A stretch of DNA of 44,113 bases from Megamonas sp. UBA1799 (GCA_002319815.1 DCFR01000039.1:49740-93852); one strand, 5' to 3'; positions 16,538-25,907 are shown, numbered from the stretch's first letter. Notes: generated by a model from the letters alone, not told the origin. Made by a program: numbers and translations.

Positions 16538-17615
16538 TGTTGTCCAAATTCTTCCAATGCCGCCGCCCGAAAACACTACGCCAACCCAATCCGGAAATGG
16601 GTTCATACTGCCTTGCCTTTTGAAAGACAAGAACAACCGCCGTAGTTACCATGATCGTAGTCAGTAAATTCAGCAGTATAAATAAAACCGGCGAAATCTG
16701 TAGACCTGGATAAAACCAGCGAAAAAACAAGTAAGGAAAAGGCATATGAAAGAGATAATACTGCATGCTATGCCTTTCCGTCCATTCGTACAAGCGGCTA
16801 TAAAGAATCTGCGCCGCCATTTTTGTTTGCACAAAAATTGTCGAACAAAAATAAAACAAAAGACAGCCGGCGATACTAATAACCCACCCAAAGTATACAT
16901 TCCCTTGATCAAAATGCAGCAAAACAGCCACCAAGCCTAAAAAAGCGCTGATGATCAAACGCATTCTGCTTGTCGGCAGCGCTTCAACAAGCGCCTGCCC
17001 CCGATAGATGAGTATGCCAAAAAGAGCGCTTACTATCGGCAACGCCGTCTGATCCAGCTTATAATAAGGAACCGTCTGTAAAAATTCTTGAATTATCACG
17101 GCCGCTGCCAAAGAAAACAGAACGCCGGTAGTTAACGACCGGTTTAACAAAGGAAAAAGCAAGATAAAAAACACATTGACCCAAAACAAAGCCAGTAAGA
17201 ACCACAAATGGTCCGTAAAAAGGCCGGCTAAAAAAGCCTGATACCCGGCCCATAAACTTGTTCCCGCCGACCGCCGGTAGACCAAAACATCGAACCAGGT
17301 ATACAGAGGAACCAACCAGAGCAAGCCCGTCAACAGATACGGAACCAGCAAGCGTTTCCCTCTTTTTACGAGCAGCCCCAGCAGATTGTTTCTGCCTTTT
17401 TCACAGCTCTTGGCCAGCAGAAAACCGGAAGCGAACATAAATACAGGGATAACAAAATACGATATGAGCATAATAGCCTTAACAGCAAATGCACTTTTTT
17501 CCGATGCATACAGCACCACAAACGGATTTTTTTCAATAAAAAACATACTGCAATGAGCAAAAACGACACACAAAAGCGCCATATTTTTTATCAAGGAAAT
17601 ATTTTTAAATTGCAC
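16506..17615 (-). CDS. Acyltransferase 3 family integral membrane protein
   Basis: A polytopic membrane protein of about 370 residues with roughly ten hydrophobic segments. The family landmarks are the early histidine in VVFAHCSMFF, ASGFLLAKS, and LWFLLALFWVNVFF. Members transfer acyl groups (often acetyl or succinyl) onto surface sugars, lipids or peptidoglycan. The frame extends upstream to a GTG at 17678, but that codon lies inside a perfect inverted repeat; the GTG at 17615 has GGGTGG eight bases before it and starts closer to the first membrane helix. It borders the accessory island and may belong to either side. Confidence 0.85.
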   Translation of the reverse strand: MQFKNISLIKNMALLCVVFAHCSMFFIEKNPFVVLYASEKSAFAVKAIMLISYFVIPVFMFASGFLLAKSCEKGRNNLLGLLVKRGKRLLVPYLLTGLLWLVPLYTWFDVLVYRRSAGTSLWAGYQAFLAGLFTDHLWFLLALFWVNVFFILLFPLLNRSLTTGVLFSLAAAVIIQEFLQTVPYYKLDQTALPIVSALFGILIYRGQALVEALPTSRMRLIISAFLGLVAVLLHFDQGNVYFGWVISIAGCLLFYFCSTIFVQTKMAAQILYSRLYEWTERHSMQYYLFHMPFPYLFFRWFYPGLQISPVLFILLNLLTTIMVTTAVVLVFQKARQYEPISGLGWRSVFGRRHWKNLDNIKDDAGLKLR

Positions 17616-17665
17616 GGCAACAACCACCCGCCTGTACTGTTCAATTGCCAAGTTGACCCGAGGTA

Positions 17666-17707
17666 TATAATCACCCACCAGTTCAGAAAAATTGGTGGGT
17701 GATTATA
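17666..17707. repeat. Perfect 15-bp inverted repeat
   Basis: TATAATCACCCACCA (17666-17680) and TGGTGGGTGATTATA (17693-17707) are exact reverse complements around a 12-base spacer. It lies between the Gabija helicase stop and the acyltransferase start. No T run follows on either strand, so a plain terminator is less likely than an operator or an island-end sequence. Confidence 0.8.
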
Positions 17708-17724
17708 CGTATGTGAAACTGATA

Positions 17725-19470
17725 TTATATTGTAGCAGATGTAATATGCACTATATATTCTGGATATGTATATATGTTATCCGTTCCAACCATATTTTCA
17801 AGGAATTGCATAAACGCATCTTTAGCAGGTACTGTAACAAATAATACAAGTCTTTTCCTGGGTCGAGAGCAGCAAACATAAAATAAATTTCTATTTCTTT
17901 CAAATGCTGCTATAGACGAATCTGGAACATTACTATTTAGCATAGGAATATATTTATCAAATTGATAATTATTCCATCCTCTACTGATCACAAAAATAAC
18001 ATTATCGTACTCTTCACCCTTTACTCCATGCTCTGTTGAATAAAGAGCTGTCGGCTTAAGAAATTCAATTGCACTAATAAATTCAGAGTAACTAATAGAA
18101 AATACATCTGCAATTGTTACCGTTTGATATGGCGTATCAGGCTTATGTAAAAATGCTTGATAAATACTGCTAACTTGTGGAGGAATGGGGACTAGACCAC
18201 TTTCAATAATAGTACTTAAGACTTTTTCAACAGTTTGAGTTCTCACAGATCCCAGCTTCTTGCTGAATTCATTCCAACGTAGTTTTTCAGCCTTTGAATT
18301 AATCGGATAACGCTTTATACCAAGTGTTTCAAAAAGCAGGGGCATGTTTTGTGTTGTAATAGCTTCATAAATAGGTTCGACAATGTTCATAAATAGCAAT
18401 AGAATTGGATCGTCTTCATTTTTTAATCCATCACCTAAGATACCTAACAAAGTGCTATACCCCTGCTGCGAAGCTAATACCTTGTGTGTTATCATTAGCG
18501 TTTTCAAAGATTCATCTTTTTTAGTAATACATTTTTTATACTGATTAATAAGATTTGATAATCTGTCTTCTAGAATTTCCGCTGGTAAATCATCTTTGAA
18601 ACCTCTGTCTGTACGTCTAACTCCGTTATAGTCGTTACATGTTACAACAATTACTTCTCCTGCGTAAGCATCGATTGCGGAGATTTGAGGAAGTGATGGT
18701 CGTATAAAATTTAAAGCGTCCACGATTCGAGACGCGCAACGAAAATTAGCTGTTTTCTTAATTTCAATGATGTTTTCATCTGTAATTAGCCCGCACGCAT
18801 TATTTGATTGATATATTGTTTGCCACGAATCACCGAAAAAGCCAAATTGAGACCCGATTTTCTGTGAAATAAAGTAGTTGATAAATTTATCCGTAATTTG
18901 CTTAAAAGAATCTTGGTATTCATCGATTAAAATGAGGGGATATTTTTGTATAAAAATTTTGCGAAATTTAGGGTTATCTAGCATTAAAGAAAATAAAGTA
19001 ATAACGTCATTATGATATAAATACATTACTCCGTTGTCAATATATCGATGTCCTAATGTATATTTTATATTTTTTACCGTTTCCAAATCTCCGTCCGTTG
19101 GATGAAGCGATTTGTCTTCTAAAATCATTTTTTTTAATGTTGATTGATATAAAGATATTGCGCCCCACGCGAAAGAATGAATAGTTGAAGGAATAATGAA
19201 CGAATCTTCATTTAGTCTATTGGCGATCACATCAACAGCAGCATTTGTATATGTAATGCAAATTACTTGTTGCTTTTTTCTTTTGTAATCTGCCCATCTG
19301 TTTTTTTGAAGCCATTCGATGACTTTATTAAGGGAATATGTTTTCCCAGAACCAGCTCCAGCTTCAACCCGAAAGCTATTGCCTGATTGCAATACTTCAA
19401 TTATTTTTTTCTCAACGGCATCAGCTTCGGCTATCGCTTTCTCGTAATTAGTGCTATTCTGAACTTCCAT
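17725..19470 (-). CDS. gajB: Gabija protein GajB, UvrD/Rep-type helicase
   Basis: A 581-residue superfamily 1A helicase. The Walker A motif AGAGSGKT is at residues 37-44. Motif Ia/Ib-like text (VICITYTNAAVDVIANRL), Walker B LILIDEYQDS and motif III FGFFGDSWQTIYQ follow. The C-terminal motifs include TEHGVKGEEYDNVIFV (motif V) and FYVCCSRPRKRLVLF (motif VI). In Gabija systems this partner senses DNA ends from phage activity and activates the GajA nuclease. The ATG at 19470 has GAGGAG six bases upstream and starts 28 bases after gajA, in the canonical gajA-gajB order. The A+T content is clearly higher than in the flanking chromosome. Confidence 0.9.
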   Translation of the reverse strand: MEVQNSTNYEKAIAEADAVEKKIIEVLQSGNSFRVEAGAGSGKTYSLNKVIEWLQKNRWADYKRKKQQVICITYTNAAVDVIANRLNEDSFIIPSTIHSFAWGAISLYQSTLKKMILEDKSLHPTDGDLETVKNIKYTLGHRYIDNGVMYLYHNDVITLFSLMLDNPKFRKIFIQKYPLILIDEYQDSFKQITDKFINYFISQKIGSQFGFFGDSWQTIYQSNNACGLITDENIIEIKKTANFRCASRIVDALNFIRPSLPQISAIDAYAGEVIVVTCNDYNGVRRTDRGFKDDLPAEILEDRLSNLINQYKKCITKKDESLKTLMITHKVLASQQGYSTLLGILGDGLKNEDDPILLLFMNIVEPIYEAITTQNMPLLFETLGIKRYPINSKAEKLRWNEFSKKLGSVRTQTVEKVLSTIIESGLVPIPPQVSSIYQAFLHKPDTPYQTVTIADVFSISYSEFISAIEFLKPTALYSTEHGVKGEEYDNVIFVISRGWNNYQFDKYIPMLNSNVPDSSIAAFERNRNLFYVCCSRPRKRLVLFVTVPAKDAFMQFLENMVGTDNIYTYPEYIVHITSATI

Positions 19471-19498
19471 ACTCCACTCCTCAATAATGCAAATGCAT

Positions 19499-21460
19499 TT
19501 AGTTTTTTTGTTTATCCAGCCAAATTAAGCCCCGTTTTATATAATCAGGTGTAGAATAATCAGAGTGATTAACCATTAAGTCTATCGCAAAGTCCGTTTT
19601 TTTGCATTCTTCAAACGCAATATCAGATTCCGAGGCGGCGTCTGGTATTCCGAATATTTTTCTATTGGCGTTTTTAATTGATTCCTCCAAACTCCTTCCA
19701 CATAATCCACTTTCGAATGTTTGATACTCTATATGGCAATAGCCTTGTGTTTTCTTCACTTTATCAAAATTCAATATCTTTTGAAAATCGATTTTCTCTT
19801 CCTCTTTCATCTCAAGTGCATTCCTTACCCACCATTTTATAGTAACATTCGAAGAACCTTTTCCTTGTGAAACCGGAACTTTTTTTTGATTCTCTCCGAT
19901 TGAATCTAGATCAGTGATTACTAGTGTTGGGATACTTAAAAAGTCAACAAAAGGGAAGAAAAGATGTGCATATGCTCCTCCAATCTCAATGAGAGCATAA
20001 TATTGAGATTGCAAATGAGGTGCTTTACTCGTAAATACGCCCATTTGGTTACATTTCATGATCATATCGGGCAAAAGCAATCTCTCTGCGGCACCCTCTA
20101 TCAAAATAGCTTTATCGGCAAAAAATAAGTCGCACCTATTGAGTGTTAAATATTTTTGAAGAAAGGAAGCATTTTTAGGGTTCGTATTACAGAATTCACT
20201 TAAGTCCTTGTATTTAACACCATTATTCCCTTTCTGCGCATATCTAATCTGATTAAATGGAACGGCATTTACAATATGCGAGGAATGTGTTGTTATAAAG
20301 ACTTGTATAGGCTTAGCTGATATTTTCTTTAGAAACTGCTCCAAATATTTTACAAAAGTTTGTTGCAATTGAGGGTGCATATGAGATTCTGGTTCCTCAA
20401 GAAACAAAATTGGAATAGAAATCTCCAGCTTTTCAGCAATGTTTTTTGCAAAATCGGCTAATTCAAACTCAATTTTAATGAGATTTTTATAACCTAGGCC
20501 GTTATATGTACTAGGCAATTCTTCTAAAGTGCCTTCTTCAATGTAAGTAAGGTCAGTCTGATTTTTAATTTGATTGTCAATTGAGATATCGGTATTAGCC
20601 TTTAATTGCAATTCTTCCGCATTAGGATAACCAAAATCTATCGATTTTTGTACAATTGAACTTAGCAAATTATTAGTTTGTCGCTGAATATCTTTATTAG
20701 CGGTTTTTACCATATTTTGTAGAGATTCAATTTCAGATTTTACATTTGGATTTTCTTCTTTTATATCAGTTTGAAATACTTTCGACAAGATAGGACTCAG
20801 TGGATTGCTGTTGTTTAAGTCGGATTCGTCTAAGCCTCGTTCTGCACTTATGACATATAAAGGAAATAACTCGCTTAATTCTGCTGGTGTTTTCAGTTGC
20901 ATATCTGAACTGTCGATAGGGTTAATGGCTGTAACTTGAAGCTTAAATATTCTAGAAAAATTTTCAATAAGTGATTCTCTTAGCGCTATTCGATTAATAC
21001 ATGTCCCACTTTTATCAGAAATGGTACTTTGAGATATAATAATGTCCATTAACTGTTCATCGGCACAGAAACGATATTCGACTAATATTATCGCCGTAGT
21101 TGTTTGAATATCCATATCAATAATAAACGGAGATAAAGCTCCCAAAAGTTGTTCGCTATTTTCCTCAGAATAGTCAATGATAAATTTGATTGAAGGAATG
21201 GGCACTTCTTTTATTATATCGTTAATAGCTATTGCCTTAAAATAATACTGCTCAAACAAGCTATATAGCTTTTCTCTAGATGATAGAGGATAGTCATGAA
21301 AAGATATATTCTGTCCGTTAACTGCTTTCCTTAATAATGCCATGAAAGATGTTTTTCCGGTATTATTTCTACCTACGATTAAAGTTGCTGATTTATCAAT
21401 ATTAATAGATATATTATTCAAGAGACGATAGTTTTCAATTTCAATAGTTCTTATGAACAT
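19499..21460 (-). CDS. gajA: Gabija protein GajA, OLD-family ATPase/TOPRIM nuclease
   Basis: A 653-residue protein of the OLD class 2 type (OLD nuclease paired with a UvrD-like helicase). An ABC/SMC-like ATPase comes first: Walker A GRNNTGKT at residues 30-37 and Walker B/D-loop LFLEEPESHMHP near residue 360. The C-terminal TOPRIM nuclease follows, with the conserved glutamate in ILIEGAAERLLLP and the metal-binding DLD in VITDLDSIGE. In characterised Gabija systems it is a sequence-specific DNA nicking enzyme held inactive by nucleotides until these are depleted by phage. The Met at 21460 is chosen because AGGTG lies six bases before it; earlier in-frame starts overlap that site. It is longer than the B. 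cereus protein (about 580 residues). Confidence 0.9.
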   Translation of the reverse strand: MFIRTIEIENYRLLNNISINIDKSATLIVGRNNTGKTSFMALLRKAVNGQNISFHDYPLSSREKLYSLFEQYYFKAIAINDIIKEVPIPSIKFIIDYSEENSEQLLGALSPFIIDMDIQTTTAIILVEYRFCADEQLMDIIISQSTISDKSGTCINRIALRESLIENFSRIFKLQVTAINPIDSSDMQLKTPAELSELFPLYVISAERGLDESDLNNSNPLSPILSKVFQTDIKEENPNVKSEIESLQNMVKTANKDIQRQTNNLLSSIVQKSIDFGYPNAEELQLKANTDISIDNQIKNQTDLTYIEEGTLEELPSTYNGLGYKNLIKIEFELADFAKNIAEKLEISIPILFLEEPESHMHPQLQQTFVKYLEQFLKKISAKPIQVFITTHSSHIVNAVPFNQIRYAQKGNNGVKYKDLSEFCNTNPKNASFLQKYLTLNRCDLFFADKAILIEGAAERLLLPDMIMKCNQMGVFTSKAPHLQSQYYALIEIGGAYAHLFFPFVDFLSIPTLVITDLDSIGENQKKVPVSQGKGSSNVTIKWWVRNALEMKEEEKIDFQKILNFDKVKKTQGYCHIEYQTFESGLCGRSLEESIKNANRKIFGIPDAASESDIAFEECKKTDFAIDLMVNHSDYSTPDYIKRGLIWLDKQKN

Positions 21461-21671
21461 ATACATCACCTCATAAATATTACATAATATCGTCTTGTCA
21501 TTATCTTAATCATATCTTGCGATACAAATTTCCTATATCATGAAAGCAACTGCTTACATTGCTAAGTAGTCACTTTTATTATAAATCAGAAATTCCCATA
21601 ATACAATCAGAACGAAGCAAATATATGATTTGGTCCCTACGATGGCGGCATTTTTGCGCTCAAAACTAAAA

Positions 21672-21780
21672 ATGGAGGTATCGTCTATACCGTTTTTCAC
21701 AAGTGTGATCAGTTCATTGCAAACCCTGATGGCTACGCGGGGCACGGGCCTTTCCGTATAGGGCGGTCTCTATAATAAAG
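21672..21780 (+). pseudogene. Maff2-type conjugation membrane protein remnant
   Basis: A short plus-strand frame reads IPFFTSVISSLQTLMATRGT followed by GLSV, stop, GGLYN. This follows the pattern of Maff2 proteins of Tn1549/CTn elements (a hydrophobic helix with FFNSA...LQTL...GAGLGVWG), from memory of that family. The TAG stop stands where a conserved tryptophan is expected, so a single G-to-A change inactivated it. It lies directly before the TrbL remnant, as in intact conjugative elements. The 200 bases upstream (21470-21671) hold nothing I can support. Confidence 0.5.
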
Positions 21781-22400
21781 CAGTTTTCCGAAACGATTGT
21801 CCTGCCGATTGCCGAGTTGGTGCTCATCTTCATTATGTGCTATGCACTGATTCAAATGCCGAACGACCAAAATAACCTTCACGACATCGATACATGAATG
21901 TTTTCAAATGAGTGTTCAAAACCTTCGTCGCCATGCTACTTCTATCCAACACCTTCAATATTGCCCTAGCCGTGTTCGAGGTGACGAAAAGTGTGGTCAA
22001 CAAATCGACAGAGCTGATTGGAAGCAGCACAACCGTTACGCCCGGCATGCTAGCCAATCTGAAAACCACCTTGCAGGACATACATAGACACTTTGTTAAG
22101 CTTGTGAAGGCAGTCCATTTTTGTAAAATTCATGATGGTCGCCCTGAAAATCGTGGTTTTCGTCATCGTGTATGGGCATATGATTGAAATTTATATGATA
22201 ACAAGTTTGGCCCCCATCCTCTTTGCCACGACGCTAAACCGTAAACTTGGCAGCATGGGTCACAATTATTTTCGTTCCCTGTTGGCACCGTAGCGTTTTA
22301 AGGTTTCTTTATGCTGATCTGCGGCGGCATCTATACTGTTTGAATCCAGCGTATCGCCATAAGCGGCGACCCTATAGGCGCAATCCAGTCCGCCTGTAGA
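21772..22400 (+). pseudogene. Decayed TrbL/VirB6-like conjugal transfer protein
   Basis: Plus-strand fragments in shifting frames add up to one membrane protein of the TrbL/CD0411 type from Tn1549-like conjugative elements. In order they are ETIVLPIAELVLIFIMCYAL, NNLHDIDT, stop; then FKTFVAMLLLSNTFNIALAV and VVNKSTELIGSS; then IVVFVIVYGHMIEIYMITSL and NRKLGSMGHNYFRSLLA; then GFFMLICGGIYTV and AISGDPIGAI. TGA codons at 21895 and 21909 replace expected tryptophans, a base is missing near 21901, a second frame change lies near 22085-22130, and further stops follow. It cannot encode a working protein. It marks the island as having hosted an integrative conjugative element. Confidence 0.8.
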
Positions 22401-22453
22401 GGTAAAATTGAGATAAACAAAAACGTTGATCATATGAGAGCATCGTTGTAGTT

Positions 22454-23665
22454 TTATGATTCGAAGGAAGAGATGGCTTCCTCAGCAGCGGGGCGTTGGT
22501 CTCTGCGGCGGGCATAGGCAAAGTAGTAGAGCGCACCGCAGGCGAGGGCGACAAGGCCGGTGGCGACGTAGATGCCGCTGAAGCCGACCATGTCTTTGAA
22601 GCTGCCGAGAAAGTATGGGCCAAAGCCGAGGCCTACATCCAACATAATGAAGTAAGTGGAAATGGCAATGCCAGAGCGGTACGCCGGGGTCAGTTTGACG
22701 CAGATGGCCTGACCGTTGGACATGAATGTGCCATAGCCCAATCCAATGAAAATGCTGGAAAGGACCATGAGGCCAGTTCCTGTCGCAATACTCAGGAGCA
22801 ACAGACCAATGCAAAAGGTAATATAGCAGGGATACATTACGAAATCCTCGCCTTTACGGTCGAACATCACGCCTGCGAAGGGGCGGATGGCGGTGATGAC
22901 GATGGCATAGACGACAAAGAAGATCGGTCCGGCATTACTGAGACCCAGCTCGGCGGTGTAGGCGCCAAGAAAGGAGAGCACGCCAGAGTAGCAGATACCC
23001 ATGAAGAAGGCAACCAAAGAGATGGTGAAGACTCTTGGTTCAACAAAATTATTGATGCGAAAAGCGCGGATCTCGGCGATTTTTTCATTGGAGAGCTGTA
23101 TCTCCGGTACTTTCAGGAACACCGTTCCCAGCAGACAGAGCAACAGGATCGCAATGCAGACATCGATAATGACAGCAAAGCTGAAATACTGCTCCATCAG
23201 CATGCCGAGCAGCGGGCCGACACCAGCAGCCAGACTCAGGCTCAACGCGTAGTAGTTAATCCCCTCGCCCTGACGCTTGACAGGAATGACACCGGTAATG
23301 ATCGTTCCTGTGGCAGTAGCAGCAACACCGTAGCCGATACCATTCAGCAGGCGAACGATATAAAGACCGGTCGTGGAGTCAAACGAGAAATAAAGGACGG
23401 TCGTCACCAGATAGAACCCAATGCCTTTGTATAGCATATTCTTGCGTCCAATCAGCTCAATATAACGGCCGGCAGCCAGTCGTGCCAGCAGTACGCCGAC
23501 AATGTAGATACCACTTGCCAGACCAGCCTCAGCGGTTGAGGCGCCCATCCGAAGTGCCTCAAGGGCGATAATAACCATAAGCATGTAGTAGATAATATAA
23601 ATGCCAAAATTAATCAGCGTGTCGGAGACAAAGTCTTTTGTCCATAATCGGGAGTTGTTTTCCAT
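22454..23665 (-). CDS. Major facilitator superfamily transporter
   Basis: A 403-residue polytopic transporter with about twelve hydrophobic segments. The MFS loop 2-3 signature appears as GRYIELIGRKNMLYK, and the mid-protein loop 8-9 equivalent as RPFAGVMFDRKGEDF. The substrate is unknown; the closest visible type is a drug or small-molecule exporter. Its own promoter lies upstream, and it follows the LysR gene, which ends in a terminator, on the same strand. The pair is more GC-rich than the Gabija and SIR2 genes around it, so it entered the island separately or derives from a different donor. Confidence 0.9.
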   Translation of the reverse strand: MENNSRLWTKDFVSDTLINFGIYIIYYMLMVIIALEALRMGASTAEAGLASGIYIVGVLLARLAAGRYIELIGRKNMLYKGIGFYLVTTVLYFSFDSTTGLYIVRLLNGIGYGVAATATGTIITGVIPVKRQGEGINYYALSLSLAAGVGPLLGMLMEQYFSFAVIIDVCIAILLLCLLGTVFLKVPEIQLSNEKIAEIRAFRINNFVEPRVFTISLVAFFMGICYSGVLSFLGAYTAELGLSNAGPIFFVVYAIVITAIRPFAGVMFDRKGEDFVMYPCYITFCIGLLLLSIATGTGLMVLSSIFIGLGYGTFMSNGQAICVKLTPAYRSGIAISTYFIMLDVGLGFGPYFLGSFKDMVGFSGIYVATGLVALACGALYYFAYARRRDQRPAAEEAISSFES

Positions 23666-23708
23666 AATGTTGAACCATCAGCCTTTCTATTTTTGTGTGA
23701 TAGGTTTG

Positions 23709-23738
23709 ATTATATAAAAAACGAGCGGGCTTGTACAA
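23709..23738 (-). promoter_or_regulatory. Promoter of the MFS transporter gene
   Basis: TTGTAC (23733-23738) and TATAAT (23709-23714) on the minus strand are 18 bases apart, with about 43 bases to the start codon. It lies between the LysR terminator and the transporter, where a LysR-type protein would bind to control it. Confidence 0.65.
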
Positions 23739-23743
23739 CAGAA

Positions 23744-23781
23744 TAAAAAGATAGCCGCTATCGTTTTTTGCGATAGCGGCT
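23744..23781 (-). terminator. Terminator after the LysR gene
   Basis: Perfect 11-bp stem AGCCGCTATCG / CGATAGCGGCT with a 7-base loop; on the minus strand it runs into ATCTTTTTATT. It sits 10 bases past the LysR stop and before the transporter promoter. Confidence 0.9.
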
Positions 23782-23791
23782 GGAATGCTGT

Positions 23792-24700
23792 TCAAGGGAG
23801 AGGCGAAGGTGCACAGTGAAAATGCTGGCAAATGTAGCGGACGTAGACCTCAATGGCCGCCCGCTTGGGATGGTCCTTCCGATAGACCGTACATGAGTCC
23901 AGCCGCAAATCTTGTGCCAGCGGATGGCTGGACGCGTCCGGATCAAGCTCATGCAAAAGTCGCTTCGACAGCAGCGCACCAGCCCGGTTGTGGCAGCAGT
24001 AATGCATCATGGCATAGGGGGTAGCAAGCCGGGCGGCCATAGGCGGCATATCGCCATGTGGCTGGAAATAATCCCGGATGACCGTATTCATAAAGTCATT
24101 TTGCGGATAGGAGACCAGTGGCTGCCCCTGCATATCGGCAATGCTCACAACATCCGGCAAATCCGTTACTGCGGGGGCAAAATAGACCATGCGGTCCCAG
24201 CAAAAGTGGATCGTTTCGTATTCCTTGAGCGCTTCGGCCCGCAATAGATGCGTTGAGGCAAGATCAATACGGTCATTGCGCAGCGCATCCAGCAAATCAT
24301 CGGCAGTCATATCATAGACTGTGAGACTGATATCCTTGTGATGCTGCTGAAAATATGCGATGTGCTGGTTCATGAGGACATCGCCAAGGCTGCGCAGCAC
24401 GCCAATATGCAGCGTCACCGGAGTCCGGGCCGCTTCGGATTGGGCTTTTGCTACCAGCTGGCGAAGACCGTTCATCCATTGCTGCGCATCGGCCAGAAAA
24501 TGCTCGCCAGCCGGCGTCAGATGACTGCCGCGATTAGAACGCTCAATCAGCCGGACGCCCAGTTGGCGTTCGAGATTTTTGATCTGCATGCTGAACGCCG
24601 ACTGGGTAATATTAGCCGCCGCGGCTGCTTGTGTAAAGTTCGGGATACGGCCATAGATGATAAAGCATTCCAATTGCTGGATGCTGGGTAATTCGTTCAT
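23792..24700 (-). CDS. LysR family transcriptional regulator
   Basis: A 302-residue LysR-type regulator. The winged helix-turn-helix fills residues 1-60 (QLECFIIYGRIPNFTQAAAA, then NITQSAFSMQIKNLERQLGV and RLIERSNRGSHLTPAGEHFL). The rest is the periplasmic-binding-protein-like effector domain. The ATG at 24700 is preferred over a TTG two codons earlier because AAAGGGA lies seven bases upstream. It probably controls the MFS transporter located just downstream on the same strand. The inducer is unknown. It is more GC-rich than the adjacent SIR2-type gene. Confidence 0.93.
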   Translation of the reverse strand: MNELPSIQQLECFIIYGRIPNFTQAAAAANITQSAFSMQIKNLERQLGVRLIERSNRGSHLTPAGEHFLADAQQWMNGLRQLVAKAQSEAARTPVTLHIGVLRSLGDVLMNQHIAYFQQHHKDISLTVYDMTADDLLDALRNDRIDLASTHLLRAEALKEYETIHFCWDRMVYFAPAVTDLPDVVSIADMQGQPLVSYPQNDFMNTVIRDYFQPHGDMPPMAARLATPYAMMHYCCHNRAGALLSKRLLHELDPDASSHPLAQDLRLDSCTVYRKDHPKRAAIEVYVRYICQHFHCAPSPLP

Positions 24701-24804
24701 AGTCAATCCCTTTCAGAGTAGTTTTGTCAAAATTAAAATTATCTTGTGTCGATACATGTTTGGAGAAAGTAAAATTACGAGAAAGACTGCACACAAAGGA
24801 TAAT

Positions 24805-25758
24805 TTAGTCACCAACACTTTTATAATTGATCATCTTTGCTAAGTTAGAAACAGATACTTCCATCTCTTGCTTATAATCACAATGTACTAAATAATTAAG
24901 AATAGATATTAAATCTTGATATATATGTTTTTCAGCCTTTTTTTCTTTTAACGCATCAAGTTCCACTGTATTTTCAGAAGAACTTAGTGCTTCATAATAG
25001 TAATTAACAGATTTAATGACATTAATTTTATCGATATAGTGCTCCAACGCGCAGACCCGTCCATATATACTTGCCTGTGTATACTTTGTATGCTCTAATG
25101 AAATTTTTAGTTTTTCATTATCCTTGGTTTTTAGAATATTTTCTATATCATGTCTAGCTAAATCTACGTATTTTGCTGCTTCTTTGATTTCACTGTATTC
25201 ATCTGGACACATCCAAAATATACTTTTTGCACGTTGGTGTTTAAACTGTGGATTAACATTCATTACATCTTCAAGTCCTTCATATATATATTTGATTAGC
25301 TCAATGACCGTACGATTATTTCTATAAAAAACATCATTTAAAACATCGAATTTAATAAAATCCAACATCTTACGTGGAACATAAAATTCGTTTTCAGCAT
25401 TACTAATTCGGCTATATATATATTTATATGCTTGAAGAATATTTTGATAATTCATTTTTTGCATTGCATATTTTCCTAGATAGCTCAACAGATAGTATCT
25501 TGAATTAGTTAAAAGTTTCATATTTGAATCCGATCTTGACAGAATAGATTCAGAATAATTTACCACAAAGTGAATAGGAAATCGCTTCGTAATTTGCACT
25601 GCTTCTTTTCGCACATCAAAATAAAATTGACTATATAAAGATAACGACTGTTCGGTAGCTAATAAAATCAAAAGCGCTAGTTCTTTTGGGGTTGATAATA
25701 CTGAAAAATCTGGTAATGCAAATAAAGTGCTACGATTCGAGAACTTTTCTGCAATCAT
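24805..25758 (-). CDS. C-terminal part of a frameshifted SIR2/P-loop protein (unknown helical domain)
   Basis: A 317-residue alpha-helical product with no recognised motif and no ribosome-binding site before its first Met. The same frame is open upstream to 25950, past the end of the SIR2/P-loop gene (stop at 25908), and translates into sensible protein (NIFSLHEINKLNKKLQNLNL, then LPTFISLEKHEQPYKRRPVH). So this is most likely not a separate gene but the helical, sensor-like C-terminal half of the upstream protein, separated by a one-base frameshift between 25908 and 25950. Base composition is equally A+T-rich in both halves. Confidence 0.7.
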   Translation of the reverse strand: MIAEKFSNRSTLFALPDFSVLSTPKELALLILLATEQSLSLYSQFYFDVRKEAVQITKRFPIHFVVNYSESILSRSDSNMKLLTNSRYYLLSYLGKYAMQKMNYQNILQAYKYIYSRISNAENEFYVPRKMLDFIKFDVLNDVFYRNNRTVIELIKYIYEGLEDVMNVNPQFKHQRAKSIFWMCPDEYSEIKEAAKYVDLARHDIENILKTKDNEKLKISLEHTKYTQASIYGRVCALEHYIDKINVIKSVNYYYEALSSSENTVELDALKEKKAEKHIYQDLISILNYLVHCDYKQEMEVSVSNLAKMINYKSVGD

Positions 25759-25907
25759 ACATAGATTATCAAGTATTGTGTGATAAATGTGTACTGGTCT
25801 CCTTTTATATGGCTGTTCATGTTTTTCTAGCGAAATAAATGTAGGAAGATTTAAATTCTGTAATTTTTTATTAAGCTTATTGATTTCATGTAAAGAAAAA
25901 ATGTTTT

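Noticed and set aside
24805..25758. Treating this frame as an independent gene of the defence island
   Set aside because: No ribosome site before its first Met, and the open frame continues upstream past the end of the SIR2 gene with protein-like sequence.
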